DNA of 64,000 nucleotides from Okeanomitos corallinicola TIOX110 (GCF_038050375.1 NZ_CP150886.1:2893318-2957317), one strand, 5' to 3'. Counted from the stretch's first letter, positions 1-9,677 are shown. Program-made: numbers and translations. Notes: a model not told the origin generated them from the sequence alone.

Positions 1-764
1 TGATCAGCAACTTCCAAAGGTGCAATTAATTCCTCTGGAGTTGCAGCACCTACACTTAAAGTAGTAATTCTGGGATCACTTAATAAAAATCGGTAATTTA
101 ATTCTAAAGGTGTGAAAGGTTGACACAGTTCTTTCAATTTATCCGGTGGTGTATAAAGTCTTCCTCCCTTATCCGCAGGAGAAATTATAAACACACCCAT
201 ATCTTTTTCTATAGCTGCATCAATAGCTGAATTATGACGTTGAAAAAAATAATAATAATGCAAATTTACAAATTCAAATAAATCAGTATTAATTGCTGCT
301 AAAATAATCTCTAAACTACCATGAGTAGAAAAACCAATATGTTTAACTCTGCCATCATCCACAGCCTTATAAACAGCTTGCATACAGCCATTTTTAGCTT
401 CTACCCATTCTAAATGTTGTCTTGTATTTAAACCATGAATTCCTAAACAGTCTAAATAATCTAAATTTAAGCGTTGTAAAGATTCATCAATTAACCTCTC
501 CATAGTATCAGCATCAACACAGGGAGGAATTTTCGTAGTGATATATAATTGACTTCTGGGTACTGATAAACCGCTTTTGATAGCTGTTCCTAAATATTCT
601 TCGCTTTGACCATAACCCCTAGCAGTTTCTAGATGATTAATACCTAAAGATAAAGATTTTTCAATAGTTTGATGGGCAATTTCTACGTCACTTAAATAAC
701 GCATTGTCCCCAAAGAAAACACTGATAAATTTAAATTTGTTTTACCAAAACGTCGGTATTGCAT
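1..764 (-). CDS. Aldo/keto reductase (3' end outside window)
   Basis: The frame runs without a stop from an ATG at 764 to the window edge (about 254 codons), so the C-terminus is missing. The N-terminus (MQYRRFGKTNLNLSVFSLGT) and the segments RGYGQSEEYLG, LYITTKIPP and LDYLDCLGIH are typical of NADPH-dependent aldo/keto reductases. They supply the expected catalytic Tyr, Lys and His region of the TIM barrel. The substrate cannot be told from sequence. It is transcribed in the same direction as the nuclease gene downstream of position 835, separated by a short heptamer-repeat spacer. Confidence 0.9.
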   Translation of the reverse strand, partial: MQYRRFGKTNLNLSVFSLGTMRYLSDVEIAHQTIEKSLSLGINHLETARGYGQSEEYLGTAIKSGLSVPRSQLYITTKIPPCVDADTMERLIDESLQRLNLDYLDCLGIHGLNTRQHLEWVEAKNGCMQAVYKAVDDGRVKHIGFSTHGSLEIILAAINTDLFEFVNLHYYYFFQRHNSAIDAAIEKDMGVFIISPADKGGRLYTPPDKLKELCQPFTPLELNYRFLLSDPRITTLSVGAATPEELIAPLEVAD

Positions 765-804
765 CACAAGAAATAGGGAATGGGTAATTGGTTATGAGTT
801 ATTA

Positions 805-832
805 TTCCATGCCCAATGCCCAATGCCCTATT
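805..832. repeat. Short tandem heptamer repeat
   Basis: Three near copies of the unit atgccca fill the gap between the aldo/keto reductase and the nuclease gene. This is the STRR type of intergenic repeat common in Nostocales. Confidence 0.6.
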
Positions 833-834
833 TT

Positions 835-1332
835 TTAACCTTCACTGTTATCAAATCGTTTAATCAAATCTTCAGGGCGAAGATTAGAAATAAATTCGCG
901 GAAGGCTTCTTGTTCAGCTTCATCAGCATCACGATCAACAGGAATAGAAGCATCAGCTACCACTTCTTCCATCACCCAAATCGGTGTATTTGTACGTAAA
1001 GCAATGGCGATCGCATCACTAGGACGAGAATCAATCTCTTTTTTTACATCTCCCTGCTGCACAATCAAAGCAGCATAAAATGTATCTTTTTGTAAGGAAT
1101 GAATAATTACCTTTTCTAAGGTCATATCCCAAGTCTCTAAAACACTCACCATCAGGTCATGAGTTAAAGGTCTAGGTGGTTTTTGATGCTCCATTGCACC
1201 CATAATAGCCCTAGCCTGATCTTGACCAATATAAATTGGCAATGCCCGACGATCTGAACTATCTTTCAAAAGTACAATCGGGCTGCGGGTTATGGCATCT
1301 AATGCTATACCAGCGACTCTCATTTCAATCAT
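835..1332 (-). CDS. Bifunctional nuclease family protein (DUF151)
   Basis: This 165-residue protein has the DUF151/BFN signature: an N-terminal segment near MRVAGIALDAITRSPIVLL, then LPIYIG and a conserved SRPSDAIAIALR block at about residues 100-112. Family members have been reported to have DNase and RNase activity; the physiological role in cyanobacteria is not established. The acidic C-terminal tail (DRDADEAEQEA) is common in cyanobacterial forms. The ATG at 1332 has an AGAGGG-like ribosome site upstream; a second in-frame ATG lies at 1323. The start overlaps the stop of a small upstream frame. Confidence 0.88.
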   Translation of the reverse strand: MIEMRVAGIALDAITRSPIVLLKDSSDRRALPIYIGQDQARAIMGAMEHQKPPRPLTHDLMVSVLETWDMTLEKVIIHSLQKDTFYAALIVQQGDVKKEIDSRPSDAIAIALRTNTPIWVMEEVVADASIPVDRDADEAEQEAFREFISNLRPEDLIKRFDNSEG

Positions 1333-1523
1333 TGGCTAACCCTCTGAAATCCTTTAATTATTTGAGTGCTATGTGGCAAATAATACCCTCGATTGGGTTT
1401 TTCTAAGACAGAAGTAAACATAGGGCTTTTCTTCTCTATAATTGCTTCTATTAAACTCCGAACTTGTAGTGAAAACCAGAGTAGGTCAATCTGTTCTCCC
1501 AAAATAATAGTTGTCTTACCCAA
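1329..1523 (-). CDS. Doubtful small ORF upstream of the DUF151 gene
   Basis: A 64-codon frame with only a TTG start ends in an ATGA overlap with the DUF151 start, which could mean translational coupling. The product has no motif I recognise, and no in-frame ATG lies near the proposed start. I list it because of the overlap, but it may be chance. Confidence 0.22.
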   Translation of the reverse strand: MGKTTIILGEQIDLLWFSLQVRSLIEAIIEKKSPMFTSVLEKPNRGYYLPHSTQIIKGFQRVSQ

Positions 1524-1816
1524 GTATGCCTTGAGATTGATGTTAATGTGGCAATGTTAATCAACTGATAAAAATTCACAAAATTATCTAGAAAGTTTTT
1601 ACATTTTTAGTAGGAATTATCAGTTAATTTCCGCCAAAATTAACCAATAAAAGCAGTCAAGAGTCAGGAGTTAAGAGTTCAAAAGTAAGAATTACTAAAC
1701 TTTTGTTTCTTGCCCATTCCCCACAGTAAAAAGCTGACTACTGAACTGTTAAGTCTGGGAAACGTCCGTTAATAGCTGAATGCTTACATAAATAGAGTTA
1801 GACTGGCAGAAAAATC

Positions 1817-2473
1817 ATGTTTACAGGATTAATTCAAGGATTAGGTACAATCAAACCCCTATCTAATAATTCTTGGCAAATTACTTTTGTCAGTAAGTTA
1901 GATGTAATTATGCAAGATTTAGCTTATGGCGACAGTGTAGCGGTAGATGGGGTATGTTTGACTGTTGAGGACATTTTAAAAGATGGTTTTATTGCCACCG
2001 CTTCACCGGAAACCCTGCACCGTACCACTTTAGGAGGAGAACAAACCCAAGCCCAATATGTCAACCTAGAAACATCGCTGCGAGTGGGTGGTAAAGTTGG
2101 CGGTCATTTTGTCATGGGTCATGTAGACGGTATGGGTCAACTAATTTCCGCAGAACAGACGGCTACATCTTGGGAAATGACCTTTGCTGCACCTGATGCG
2201 ATCGCCCGTTACATCGTTCCCAAAGGTAGCATCGCCATCAATGGTATCAGTCTCACTATAGCCACATATCAACCAGAAAACTGCCAATTTTCAGTAGCAG
2301 TCATTCCTCTGACCTATTCAGAAACAAACCTCAGTTGTTTAAATCCAGGTAATTGGGTGAATTTAGAAGCAGACATCCTGGGTAAATACGTGGAAAAGTT
2401 CATTTCCCCAGGAAAAACACCTGATCAGGAGGAAGTTACACCCGCATTCTTAATAGAACACGGGTATTTGTAG
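1817..2473 (+). CDS. ribE: Riboflavin synthase alpha chain
   Basis: This enzyme dismutates two 6,7-dimethyl-8-ribityllumazine molecules to riboflavin. The 218 residues form the usual two lumazine-binding repeats. The first starts at MFTGLIQGLGTI, and the second after GGHFVMGHVDGMG (about residues 97-108). Length and N-terminus are normal. It stands alone, facing away from the DUF151 gene. I saw no FMN riboswitch in the 290-base upstream gap, which holds AT-rich sequence and a few short repeats (gagtcaggagttaagagtt). Confidence 0.96.
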   Translation: MFTGLIQGLGTIKPLSNNSWQITFVSKLDVIMQDLAYGDSVAVDGVCLTVEDILKDGFIATASPETLHRTTLGGEQTQAQYVNLETSLRVGGKVGGHFVMGHVDGMGQLISAEQTATSWEMTFAAPDAIARYIVPKGSIAINGISLTIATYQPENCQFSVAVIPLTYSETNLSCLNPGNWVNLEADILGKYVEKFISPGKTPDQEEVTPAFLIEHGYL

Positions 2474-2475
2474 GT

Positions 2476-2508
2476 TAGGGCATGGGGCATGGGGCATTGG
2501 GCATTGGT
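2476..2508. repeat. Short tandem heptamer repeat
   Basis: About four copies of gcatggg/gcattgg lie directly after ribE, in the convergent gap with the M23 peptidase gene. Confidence 0.65.
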
Positions 2509-2551
2509 AAAAATATTCTCTCCCAATCACCAGTCCCCAATCACCAATCAC

Positions 2552-4258
2552 CTACCTAGCCTGTGCAGTTCTGGTGCTATACAACAGATTGCTTAATCCA
2601 GCTTGTAATTTCACACCAGGATCAACAGCAACCCAACCGTTAGCGGTGAGGTGACGAACTTCAAAATGTAGGTGAGGGCCTGTAGAATTTCCAGTGCTAC
2701 CAACTCGACCAATTACAGTTCCTGGTTCTACCCATTGACCGGGACTAACCAAAATTTCTGACATATGACCGTAAAGAGTTTGTTGGGCAGAACTGTGGTT
2801 AACAGTAACTGTTAAACCATAACCACCCATCCAGTCAGCAGTTTCCACTTGACCTTTAGCCGCAGCCAAAATCGGTGTACCTGTAGGCGCTCCCAGGTCA
2901 GTACCTGCATGGAAACGGCGATCGCCTGTAATGGGATGTGTCCGCCAACCAAACAGAGAAGTTACAGGTGATGCAACTGACAAGGGGAACATCACTCCAG
3001 AACCACCACTATAGGCAAAAGCCTGACTATAGGGAACTTGTGGCAACACCGCAGCTAAAGCAAAATCGTAGGATACATTACTAGGACGGGGTGCGACATT
3101 ACCCTCAGCCATAGGCGCAGGTAAAGTCCCAAAACTAGGAGCGACAGGTGTAGAACTCACCACTGTAGTTGAGGAAAACTCACTGGCTTGAGGAATAAAG
3201 CGATTCTGACGATAAGCAGTTTTTGTATGACTGCTAGAATCAGTTCTGGCAGAGCGCCATGTCTGATTACTGTTCACCGCCGCAGCAACAGCCTTAACCA
3301 CATTACTCTGAGGTTTGGGGCTAGATGTTGTCGCCACCTTCTTTGTAGTCGTGGTTATAGCTGTAGCTTTAGCCGTAGTTGTAGCTGTAGATGGTACTGT
3401 CTTCAAACTAGCAGTTTCACTTTTCTTGATCCAGCTAGGAGCAGACTTTTGAGGTGCATCAGCCACACTAGGAGTTGCTGGAGATTTTTGACCACAAGCA
3501 CCAGCGGCAATTTCTCGTTTAGAGAAAATAGCTTCACAACCTGTAGAACGTTCTGTCACAACTACAGAACTAGGTGGTTCATATTTGCTATTAGCAGGAC
3601 TTTTGTATTCTGTCGGATCAATGTAGGCGTTATTGTAATCTTTTGCTTTCCTGGTAGTTGCACTGCCAGTATTTTGATTATTTTTAACTGGTTTAGCAAC
3701 TTTTGCTGGTTTTGCAGGTTCTGCTTTAACAGGAGTTTCCGCTTTTTTAATCTGTGATTTTTCTACCTGGGGTTTGCTAGTTCTCAGAATCACCGCAGGT
3801 TGAGAATTTTCAGCTTTTGGCTGAGATTTAGGCACAGATTCTGTTGTTTGAGAAACTTTTGCTTGATTAAGTTTCTGTTTGAGTCTAGCTTGCCGTGCCG
3901 CAAAATCTGGTTGTGATTTAACTGCTACTGGAGTAGTTTTAGCTTCTTGTTTTGCTTCTGTAGCAACTTTTTGGGGTTGGGAATTTTCGATAGTGGGAAC
4001 TGCTATTTCCACTGGTGATTCCGTTTGAGCAAATACAAAGCCACCACTCAAGAGACTAACACTACTCAACCAACCAAGGCTTTGGGCTGGTAATGTAGAC
4101 GCAAAACGTCTGTTTGTTAAACTTTGAGTCCGCTTTCTGGGGATTTTATGGGCAGATTTATCGGGCTGCGTCATTTTTTCTCTCAGTTGTTTGTGTAATA
4201 AGTTTACAGAAATGATATCTATGGTTTGCTTGTTCTCAAGGGAGAAATTTGTAGCCAA
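2552..4258 (-). CDS. M23 family (LytM-type) peptidoglycan endopeptidase
   Basis: A hydrophobic segment near residues 58-76 suggests a signal anchor. A long Lys/Pro/Thr/Ala-rich linker (about 80-400) follows, then a C-terminal M23 domain with the zinc ligands HAGTD (His450, Asp454) and HLHFEVRH. Such enzymes cut peptide cross-links in the cell wall or activate amidases. The ATG at 4258 gives 28 extra residues before MTQPDKSAHK; an ATG at 4174 is the more usual start in relatives. The gene is followed after 8 bases by the birA stop on the same strand, so the two may be co-transcribed. Confidence 0.9.
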   Translation of the reverse strand: MATNFSLENKQTIDIISVNLLHKQLREKMTQPDKSAHKIPRKRTQSLTNRRFASTLPAQSLGWLSSVSLLSGGFVFAQTESPVEIAVPTIENSQPQKVATEAKQEAKTTPVAVKSQPDFAARQARLKQKLNQAKVSQTTESVPKSQPKAENSQPAVILRTSKPQVEKSQIKKAETPVKAEPAKPAKVAKPVKNNQNTGSATTRKAKDYNNAYIDPTEYKSPANSKYEPPSSVVVTERSTGCEAIFSKREIAAGACGQKSPATPSVADAPQKSAPSWIKKSETASLKTVPSTATTTAKATAITTTTKKVATTSSPKPQSNVVKAVAAAVNSNQTWRSARTDSSSHTKTAYRQNRFIPQASEFSSTTVVSSTPVAPSFGTLPAPMAEGNVAPRPSNVSYDFALAAVLPQVPYSQAFAYSGGSGVMFPLSVASPVTSLFGWRTHPITGDRRFHAGTDLGAPTGTPILAAAKGQVETADWMGGYGLTVTVNHSSAQQTLYGHMSEILVSPGQWVEPGTVIGRVGSTGNSTGPHLHFEVRHLTANGWVAVDPGVKLQAGLSNLLYSTRTAQAR

Positions 4259-4266
4259 CCCGGAAG

Positions 4267-5079
4267 TTAAACAGAATTTTTACAGTAACCTAAACTGATT
4301 GTACCGGGTTCTATAGAAATTTCTGGTGTCATCAATTTGTTATTATCATCTTCAGTTATTTTTAACCTCAGATTTCCTTGGGGTGACACGCCAATCACAG
4401 TACCTAAAAGATTATTTACATACACCTGATCACCCATGTTTGTAAGTAAATTCAGATAACGAGACAATAGTATGCTTATTCCTTCGTGATGAAGACACTT
4501 GAGACCGGATTCTATTCCTAGTAAAACGGTAGCAGTAAGCATTTCTAGTCCAGACATTGGGTGAAAGTTTTGAGTAGCTTGCCACGATTTTAAATTGATG
4601 CCAGTTTCTGGAACTGGGTTGACCCAGTTAATACCAACACCAATTACTGCTTGGCTAATTTGTCCTTGACGAACTTTAGTTTCTGTTAAAATTCCGCCTA
4701 GTTTACGACCATCCAATACTAAATCATTAGGCCATTTTATTCCCACACTTACGCCATAATTTCGTAGTTGTGAGGTGATTCCCCAAGCACTAGCCAATGT
4801 TAACTGATAATTATTGGTAACTTCTAGTTTAGGGGCGATCGCCACCGACAGATATAGGCCACCAGTAGGAGATATCCACTCTCTCCCCCATTGTCCTCTC
4901 CCTGCGGTTTGTTGGGTAGCAATTACTACACAGCCTGGTTTTGCTCCTTGGTCAACTAACTGCCATACCTTTTGATTAGTTGAGGGGAGATTGTCAAAAA
5001 GATGTATGGAAAATGGTAAATATGGATGCTTACGCCCTAAGTGTAAGAAATTTTCTAAAGTTTGTTGATCAAATCCCAC
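4267..5079 (-). CDS. birA: Biotin--[acetyl-CoA-carboxylase] ligase
   Basis: This enzyme transfers biotin through biotinyl-AMP to the carboxyl carrier protein of acetyl-CoA carboxylase. The core motifs GRGQWGREW (biotinyl-AMP binding loop) and KWPNDLVLDGRKLGGIL are intact. The 270-residue form lacks the N-terminal DNA-binding domain of the E. coli repressor-ligase, so it should act only as an enzyme. It lies immediately upstream of the M23 peptidase gene and is divergent from pgeF, with a 76-base shared promoter gap. Confidence 0.94.
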   Translation of the reverse strand: MGFDQQTLENFLHLGRKHPYLPFSIHLFDNLPSTNQKVWQLVDQGAKPGCVVIATQQTAGRGQWGREWISPTGGLYLSVAIAPKLEVTNNYQLTLASAWGITSQLRNYGVSVGIKWPNDLVLDGRKLGGILTETKVRQGQISQAVIGVGINWVNPVPETGINLKSWQATQNFHPMSGLEMLTATVLLGIESGLKCLHHEGISILLSRYLNLLTNMGDQVYVNNLLGTVIGVSPQGNLRLKITEDDNNKLMTPEISIEPGTISLGYCKNSV

Positions 5080-5155
5080 AGATATTCACCTAAATCCCAT
5101 TGTTCAAGTTAGCATTGATTGACAGTTGTAAATTTTGATTGAGGTTTGATAAAAG

Positions 5156-5929
5156 ATGCACACTTGGAACTGGCAAAGTTGGCAAGGGATGTCTTACCTA
5201 ACTTGTAATCTTTTAAAATCTTGGCCTCATGGTTTTTTTACCCGTCAATACTGGCCACGTTTACCCCCAGAATTAACAACAGCACTACAACCAGAAGCTG
5301 TTACCTATCGTTTGAAACAAGTTCATGGTAATACTGTTTTGACACCTCAAGAAGTAAATGAGTTTTTGCACAGTAGCAATGATGAATTTGCTTCGGCAGA
5401 TGGTTTAATTAGTCAAGAGCCTTTACAGGCTGTTTGGGTAGCCTCTGCTGATTGTACACCCGTGCTAATTGGTGATCTTAAAACCGGACAAGTAGCAGCT
5501 TTACACGCAGGTTGGCGGGGTACAGCAGCGAAGATAGTCCCCCAAGCCGTTACCAGAATGCAATCTCAAGGCAGCAATTTACAAGATTTGCGATTTGCTC
5601 TAGGCCCGGCGATCGCTGGTGAAGTTTACCAAGTTTCTGTAGAAGTGGCAGCAGAAATTGGCAGCACAATTATATCACATCATGACTCGAATACAATAGT
5701 TACAGCTTTACAGGATTTACCTGACTCGCCTTTACTACCAGATTCAGAACCGGGAAAGATACGTTTAGATGTCAGAAAAATTAATCATCTACAATTACAG
5801 CAATTAGGAATTGATGCAGAACAAATAGCGATCGCTCCCTACTGCACTTTTCAAACTCCAGAGTATTTCTTTTCCTACCGTCGGCAAAAGGAAAAAAAGG
5901 TGCAATGGTCAGGTATTGTCAGTCTGTAA
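5156..5929 (+). CDS. pgeF: Peptidoglycan editing factor, YfiH/DUF152 family
   Basis: The protein has the multicopper-oxidase-like fold signature of the family: KQVHGN (about residues 55-60), ADCTPVLIGD and LHAGWRGTAAKI, plus a C-terminal CTF...FFSYRR motif. Known members are purine-nucleoside-active enzymes, and in E. coli the protein removes wrongly incorporated L-Ser from muropeptides. The length of 257 residues is normal. The opening MHTWNWQSW is usual for cyanobacterial homologues. Confidence 0.92.
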   Translation: MHTWNWQSWQGMSYLTCNLLKSWPHGFFTRQYWPRLPPELTTALQPEAVTYRLKQVHGNTVLTPQEVNEFLHSSNDEFASADGLISQEPLQAVWVASADCTPVLIGDLKTGQVAALHAGWRGTAAKIVPQAVTRMQSQGSNLQDLRFALGPAIAGEVYQVSVEVAAEIGSTIISHHDSNTIVTALQDLPDSPLLPDSEPGKIRLDVRKINHLQLQQLGIDAEQIAIAPYCTFQTPEYFFSYRRQKEKKVQWSGIVSL

Positions 5930-6218
5930 AATTATCTCCCACTGTAAGCTTTATTGCTCATTAGAAATATATTTATCATCTCTGCAAGAAAAGGTAAAAG
6001 TAACTCTATAAAAATCAACATCAGTTATTACTCAAATATGATTGTTATTCACCTTTTCAAACATCAATAATCTTGTATGTAGGGCTTGCTGACAGGCAAC
6101 TATTGTTGGTATTTATACTGAGACAAAAAATTAAGAAACCGGGTACTATTTACATGAGACATCAACTATCTTGATCGAATTATCAAAAATCGAGATATTT
6201 TAATGTTTATATAAAGCA

Positions 6219-8057
6219 ATGCGTTACAAAAAAGTTGAAGAGCTACCTACCCAAGTATTTACACCTCTTGTCAAACCGAGGACACAAATACCTTTAAGGT
6301 TTAAATTTACTATAGCAGTAATGATATCACTAATAATTGTCATGAGTGTAGGAGTTTGGAACTTATCTAGAATTCAAGAAAATGCCTTTAGAAAAGAAGC
6401 TCTTAACCGCAGTGAATTAGTATTAAATTTTGGAAAAGCCAGTCGTAATTATGTAATCAATGAACTTAGTCCAGCCATAGAAAAACATACAGATACAATG
6501 ATTTTGGAAGCCCAATCTCATGGTTTCACCACAAGTAGAATCTTTAAAATTTTCAACCAAGAAATGCCAGAATACATATATAGGCAACCTGCTTTAAATC
6601 CTATGAATTCTGATCATAAAGCAGACGAATTAGAATCAAAAATTATTGCCTATTTTCAAAGACATCCCAATATTACTAGAAAAACCGGATATAAAAAATA
6701 TGGTAACGAGAAATTATTTTACCTAGCCAAACCAATTATAATGGAAAATAGTTGCTTAAAATGTCACGGTAAACCAGAAAATGCACCTAAAGAAATTATA
6801 GATAAGTATGGAAAAATAAACGGTTTCAATTGGCAACTTGGTGACATTATCAGCACGTTAATAATTTATGTACCTACCAAAGATTTACTAAATCATCAAA
6901 CTTCCATGTTTCAGGTGGTTATCTTTACATTTATAGGTTTAACAATTGTCCTCATTACTCTCATCTATTTACTTTTTGATAAATTAGTTGGTAAACGCAT
7001 TGATCAAGTTTCTCAAGCCATGACTCAAGCTGCTTTACATCCCGGTGTTACAGTGAGAATTAAAGACAAAGGTAGAGACGAACTGGGAATGATGGCTAAA
7101 ATATATAATGAAATGGCTAATTCCCTTGACGATGCTTACAACAATTTAGAAAATAAAGTAGCTGTGAGAACAGCAGAAATAGAAAAAACATTACAAGAAT
7201 TACAAATTACCCAAACCCAATTAATTCAAGCCGAAAAAATGTCCAGTCTCGGACAACTTGTAGCAGGTATTGCTCATGAAATTAACAATCCTCTCAGCTT
7301 TATTTCTGGCAACATTAATCATGCAGAAATGTACACCCAGGACTTATTAAAATTAATCGAACTTTATCAAAAAAACTATCCTCAAGCAGATCCTAATATT
7401 CAAAAATATATGCAGAAAATTGACCTAGATTTTATATATGAAGATTTACCAAGTCTATTAAATTCAATGAAAATTGGTAGTGATCGCATTGATCAAATAG
7501 TCTTAAATTTACGTAATTTCTCCCGTTTAGATCAAGCAGAAATGAAACCTGTCAATATTCACGAAGGAATTGATAGTACCTTAGTAATTTTACAACATCG
7601 TTTAAAATCAAACTCAAATCATCCTGATATAAGCATAATTAAGAAATATGGTGAATTACCCTCAGTAGAATGTAATGCAGGACAAATTAATCAGGTACTT
7701 ATGAATATTATTAGTAATGCCATAGATGCTTTAAATTCTCAGTCTGAGAATAACCAAAAATTTGATTTTATCCCTAAAATTTTGATTGAGACCACAAGAA
7801 TTAATACTCAATTTGTACAAATAAACATATCAGATAATGGATCTGGGATGACCGAAAAAGTAAAATCACAAATATTTAATCCATTTTTTACTACAAAATC
7901 CATCGGTAAAGGTACAGGATTAGGATTATCAATTAGTTATAAAATTGTTGTTGAGAGACATCAGGGATCAATTTGCTGTGAATCAGAACTAGAAAAGGGA
8001 ACAACTTTTTCTATTCAACTACCCATTCAACAGATTAAACAGAATATAAGTGTTTAA
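6219..8057 (+). CDS. Membrane sensor histidine kinase with DUF3365 heme-type sensor
   Basis: The order of parts is: transmembrane helix (about 30-50), periplasmic Tll0287-like DUF3365 domain with a CLKCH motif (Cys179, Cys182, His183), a second helix (about 230-252), HAMP, coiled coil, dimerisation domain with His353 in GIAHEINNPL, and ATPase (NxxSNAIDA, DNGSGM, GTGLGLSIS). The CxxCH motif predicts covalent heme, hence a redox or gas input; this is inference from the family. No response regulator gene adjoins it, so the partner is unknown. The 290-base upstream gap shows no clear element. Confidence 0.92.
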   Translation: MRYKKVEELPTQVFTPLVKPRTQIPLRFKFTIAVMISLIIVMSVGVWNLSRIQENAFRKEALNRSELVLNFGKASRNYVINELSPAIEKHTDTMILEAQSHGFTTSRIFKIFNQEMPEYIYRQPALNPMNSDHKADELESKIIAYFQRHPNITRKTGYKKYGNEKLFYLAKPIIMENSCLKCHGKPENAPKEIIDKYGKINGFNWQLGDIISTLIIYVPTKDLLNHQTSMFQVVIFTFIGLTIVLITLIYLLFDKLVGKRIDQVSQAMTQAALHPGVTVRIKDKGRDELGMMAKIYNEMANSLDDAYNNLENKVAVRTAEIEKTLQELQITQTQLIQAEKMSSLGQLVAGIAHEINNPLSFISGNINHAEMYTQDLLKLIELYQKNYPQADPNIQKYMQKIDLDFIYEDLPSLLNSMKIGSDRIDQIVLNLRNFSRLDQAEMKPVNIHEGIDSTLVILQHRLKSNSNHPDISIIKKYGELPSVECNAGQINQVLMNIISNAIDALNSQSENNQKFDFIPKILIETTRINTQFVQINISDNGSGMTEKVKSQIFNPFFTTKSIGKGTGLGLSISYKIVVERHQGSICCESELEKGTTFSIQLPIQQIKQNISV

Positions 8058-8262
8058 AAGTTAGCTATAAACTAAAAACAACCAAATACATAAACAACTT
8101 AAATCCCATCAAAAACAATCAGAAAATATTTCTATATAATTGGTATTATTTTGATTTTCATGTAAAATTAAAATAAATCATTCATCATCAATTAAATAAA
8201 AAACCTGGGAATCATCAAATCTGGTAAATATTCACTTAAACAAATTGCCATCTCTAACTACC

Positions 8263-8754
8263 ATGATAGAACCCACAGAAAACAAAATTTCCTGGTTGGA
8301 TGTATCTGATGATGTTAAAAAACTACTAATATTAGCATCCCAAACCTGGGAAAATACAGAAGAATCCGAAAAATATATGCAGCAAGCAATAGCTAAAACA
8401 GGAGAAAATACAGATGTTTTAGTGGCAGCTTATAGATTTTTTTATTACAAAAATAATTATGTTTTAGCACTGACAACAGCAGAAAAAATAACTGCTAAAA
8501 TCAAAGAAATGGAAAAATTACCTGATAACTGGGAAGAACTGCAACCGATCCTCATTCAACGTCAAGAAGAAACCAACATCAGATTATTCCTAAATGCTTA
8601 TGCTGCTTCTGGTTTAGTATTAGCTAAATTAGGAAACATAGAAAAAGCCAAAGAAATCAGTACCAAAATTAAAAGTATTGACAATAAAAATAACTTTGGT
8701 GCAGGTATCCTCTTTGAGATTTTAACCCGTCCCCCCGAAGAAGAAGACGAATAA
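8263..8754 (+). CDS. Conserved hypothetical protein, helical TPR-like
   Basis: This soluble protein of about 163 residues (start MIEPTENK) is mostly helical and resembles a short tetratricopeptide protein: runs such as TWENTEESEKYMQQAIAKTG and GNIEKAKEISTKIK have the TPR spacing. The frame can extend to a TTG at 8245, but the ATG at 8263 is preferred. The tail is acidic (EEEDE). No enzymatic motif is visible. It lies close to a possible small gene and a cupin gene on the same strand. Confidence 0.7.
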   Translation: MIEPTENKISWLDVSDDVKKLLILASQTWENTEESEKYMQQAIAKTGENTDVLVAAYRFFYYKNNYVLALTTAEKITAKIKEMEKLPDNWEELQPILIQRQEETNIRLFLNAYAASGLVLAKLGNIEKAKEISTKIKSIDNKNNFGAGILFEILTRPPEEEDE

Positions 8755-8796
8755 TTCATAATTCGTAATTACTAATCAATCACAAATCACTAAAGT

Positions 8797-8967
8797 ATGA
8801 ATAACTGGTTCTCCACACAAATTCCTAGTTCCGCATTCTCATTATCCAGTAGTAATAAAATCATCTTTCCAGAACTTCCTGAAACTCCTACACAACCATT
8901 AGTCCAATTACCAAAGGCAAATCCGCCGATACTTTTTTTACCGCAAAGTTCACAGCTAAATTTGTAA
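8797..8967 (+). CDS. Possible small proline-rich protein, 56 residues
   Basis: An ATG frame lies between two co-directional genes and fills the gap almost exactly. The product is Ser/Pro/Leu-rich (PELPETPTQPLVQLP) with no Cys, no clear membrane helix and no recognised motif. It ends 30 bases before the cupin start. Only position and an intact frame support it. Confidence 0.4.
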   Translation: MNNWFSTQIPSSAFSLSSSNKIIFPELPETPTQPLVQLPKANPPILFLPQSSQLNL

Positions 8968-8997
8968 TTATAGGTATTACTAATTAAATTTAAAATT

Positions 8998-9609
8998 ATG
9001 GAATGTAAGGATTGGTTTATTCCTGGAGATGGACAGTATCAACTTTGTAAATCAGCCAGAGAATGGGATTTATTACGTGAAAATTATCGGCTATATCGGT
9101 TTTTAACAGAAGTAGAAGATGTACTGATTAATGTTGAAGATGAATCAAATTGTTTACCAGAATTAAGAATATTAGTTAGAAGATTAATAACTAATTCTTA
9201 CTGGGTACAAACCCAAAACTTAGAACCAGATCCAAAAACCGGTGTATCTGTTTTATTATTGTATGATGAATTAGGATTTCCCCTAACTGTACAGACAGTT
9301 ACCTTTGCACCAGGAACAAAATCTAACATTCATAATCATGGAACATGGGGAATAGTTTTAATATTAAAAGGTCAAGAAAAAAACACATTTTGGCGTAGAA
9401 AATCTAATCCAGAATTGACTGATCAAATAGAACAAGTTGGAGAACTAAATTTACACCCTGGAGACTTAATTAGTTTTACCCCAGATACTATACATCAAGT
9501 TCAATCAATAGGAGAAGAACCCACAGTTACATTTAACATTTACGGAGAAACAGATTCTCAAAAGAGATTTGAATTCGACATCATTAATCATATTGCTAAA
9601 AAATTTTGA
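8998..9609 (+). CDS. Cupin protein, cysteine-dioxygenase-like
   Basis: The 203-residue protein has a cupin core: NIHNHGTWGIVLILKGQE (motif 1, metal-binding His pair, about residues 110-127) and LHPGDLISFTPDTIHQV (motif 2, about 150-166). It resembles the cysteine dioxygenase/3-mercaptopropionate dioxygenase group of thiol dioxygenases, which use one non-heme iron. The substrate cannot be assigned. The next gene is a thioredoxin-fold ArsC-like protein, which loosely fits a thiol-related context. Confidence 0.8.
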   Translation: MECKDWFIPGDGQYQLCKSAREWDLLRENYRLYRFLTEVEDVLINVEDESNCLPELRILVRRLITNSYWVQTQNLEPDPKTGVSVLLLYDELGFPLTVQTVTFAPGTKSNIHNHGTWGIVLILKGQEKNTFWRRKSNPELTDQIEQVGELNLHPGDLISFTPDTIHQVQSIGEEPTVTFNIYGETDSQKRFEFDIINHIAKKF

Positions 9610-9677
9610 ATTTAGCAGCCAAAAATATAAATAACAGACTAACGTAAAAAACATAGAACCATAAACTCATTATTTAT

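Noticed and set aside
1524-1816. FMN riboswitch before ribE
   Set aside because: I could not find the conserved RFN-element helices; the gap is AT-rich with short repeats.
3188-3757. 189-codon plus-strand open frame
   Set aside because: It lies opposite the Lys/Thr/Pro-rich linker of the M23 peptidase; the predicted Cys/Phe/Ser-rich product is an artefact of low-complexity sequence.
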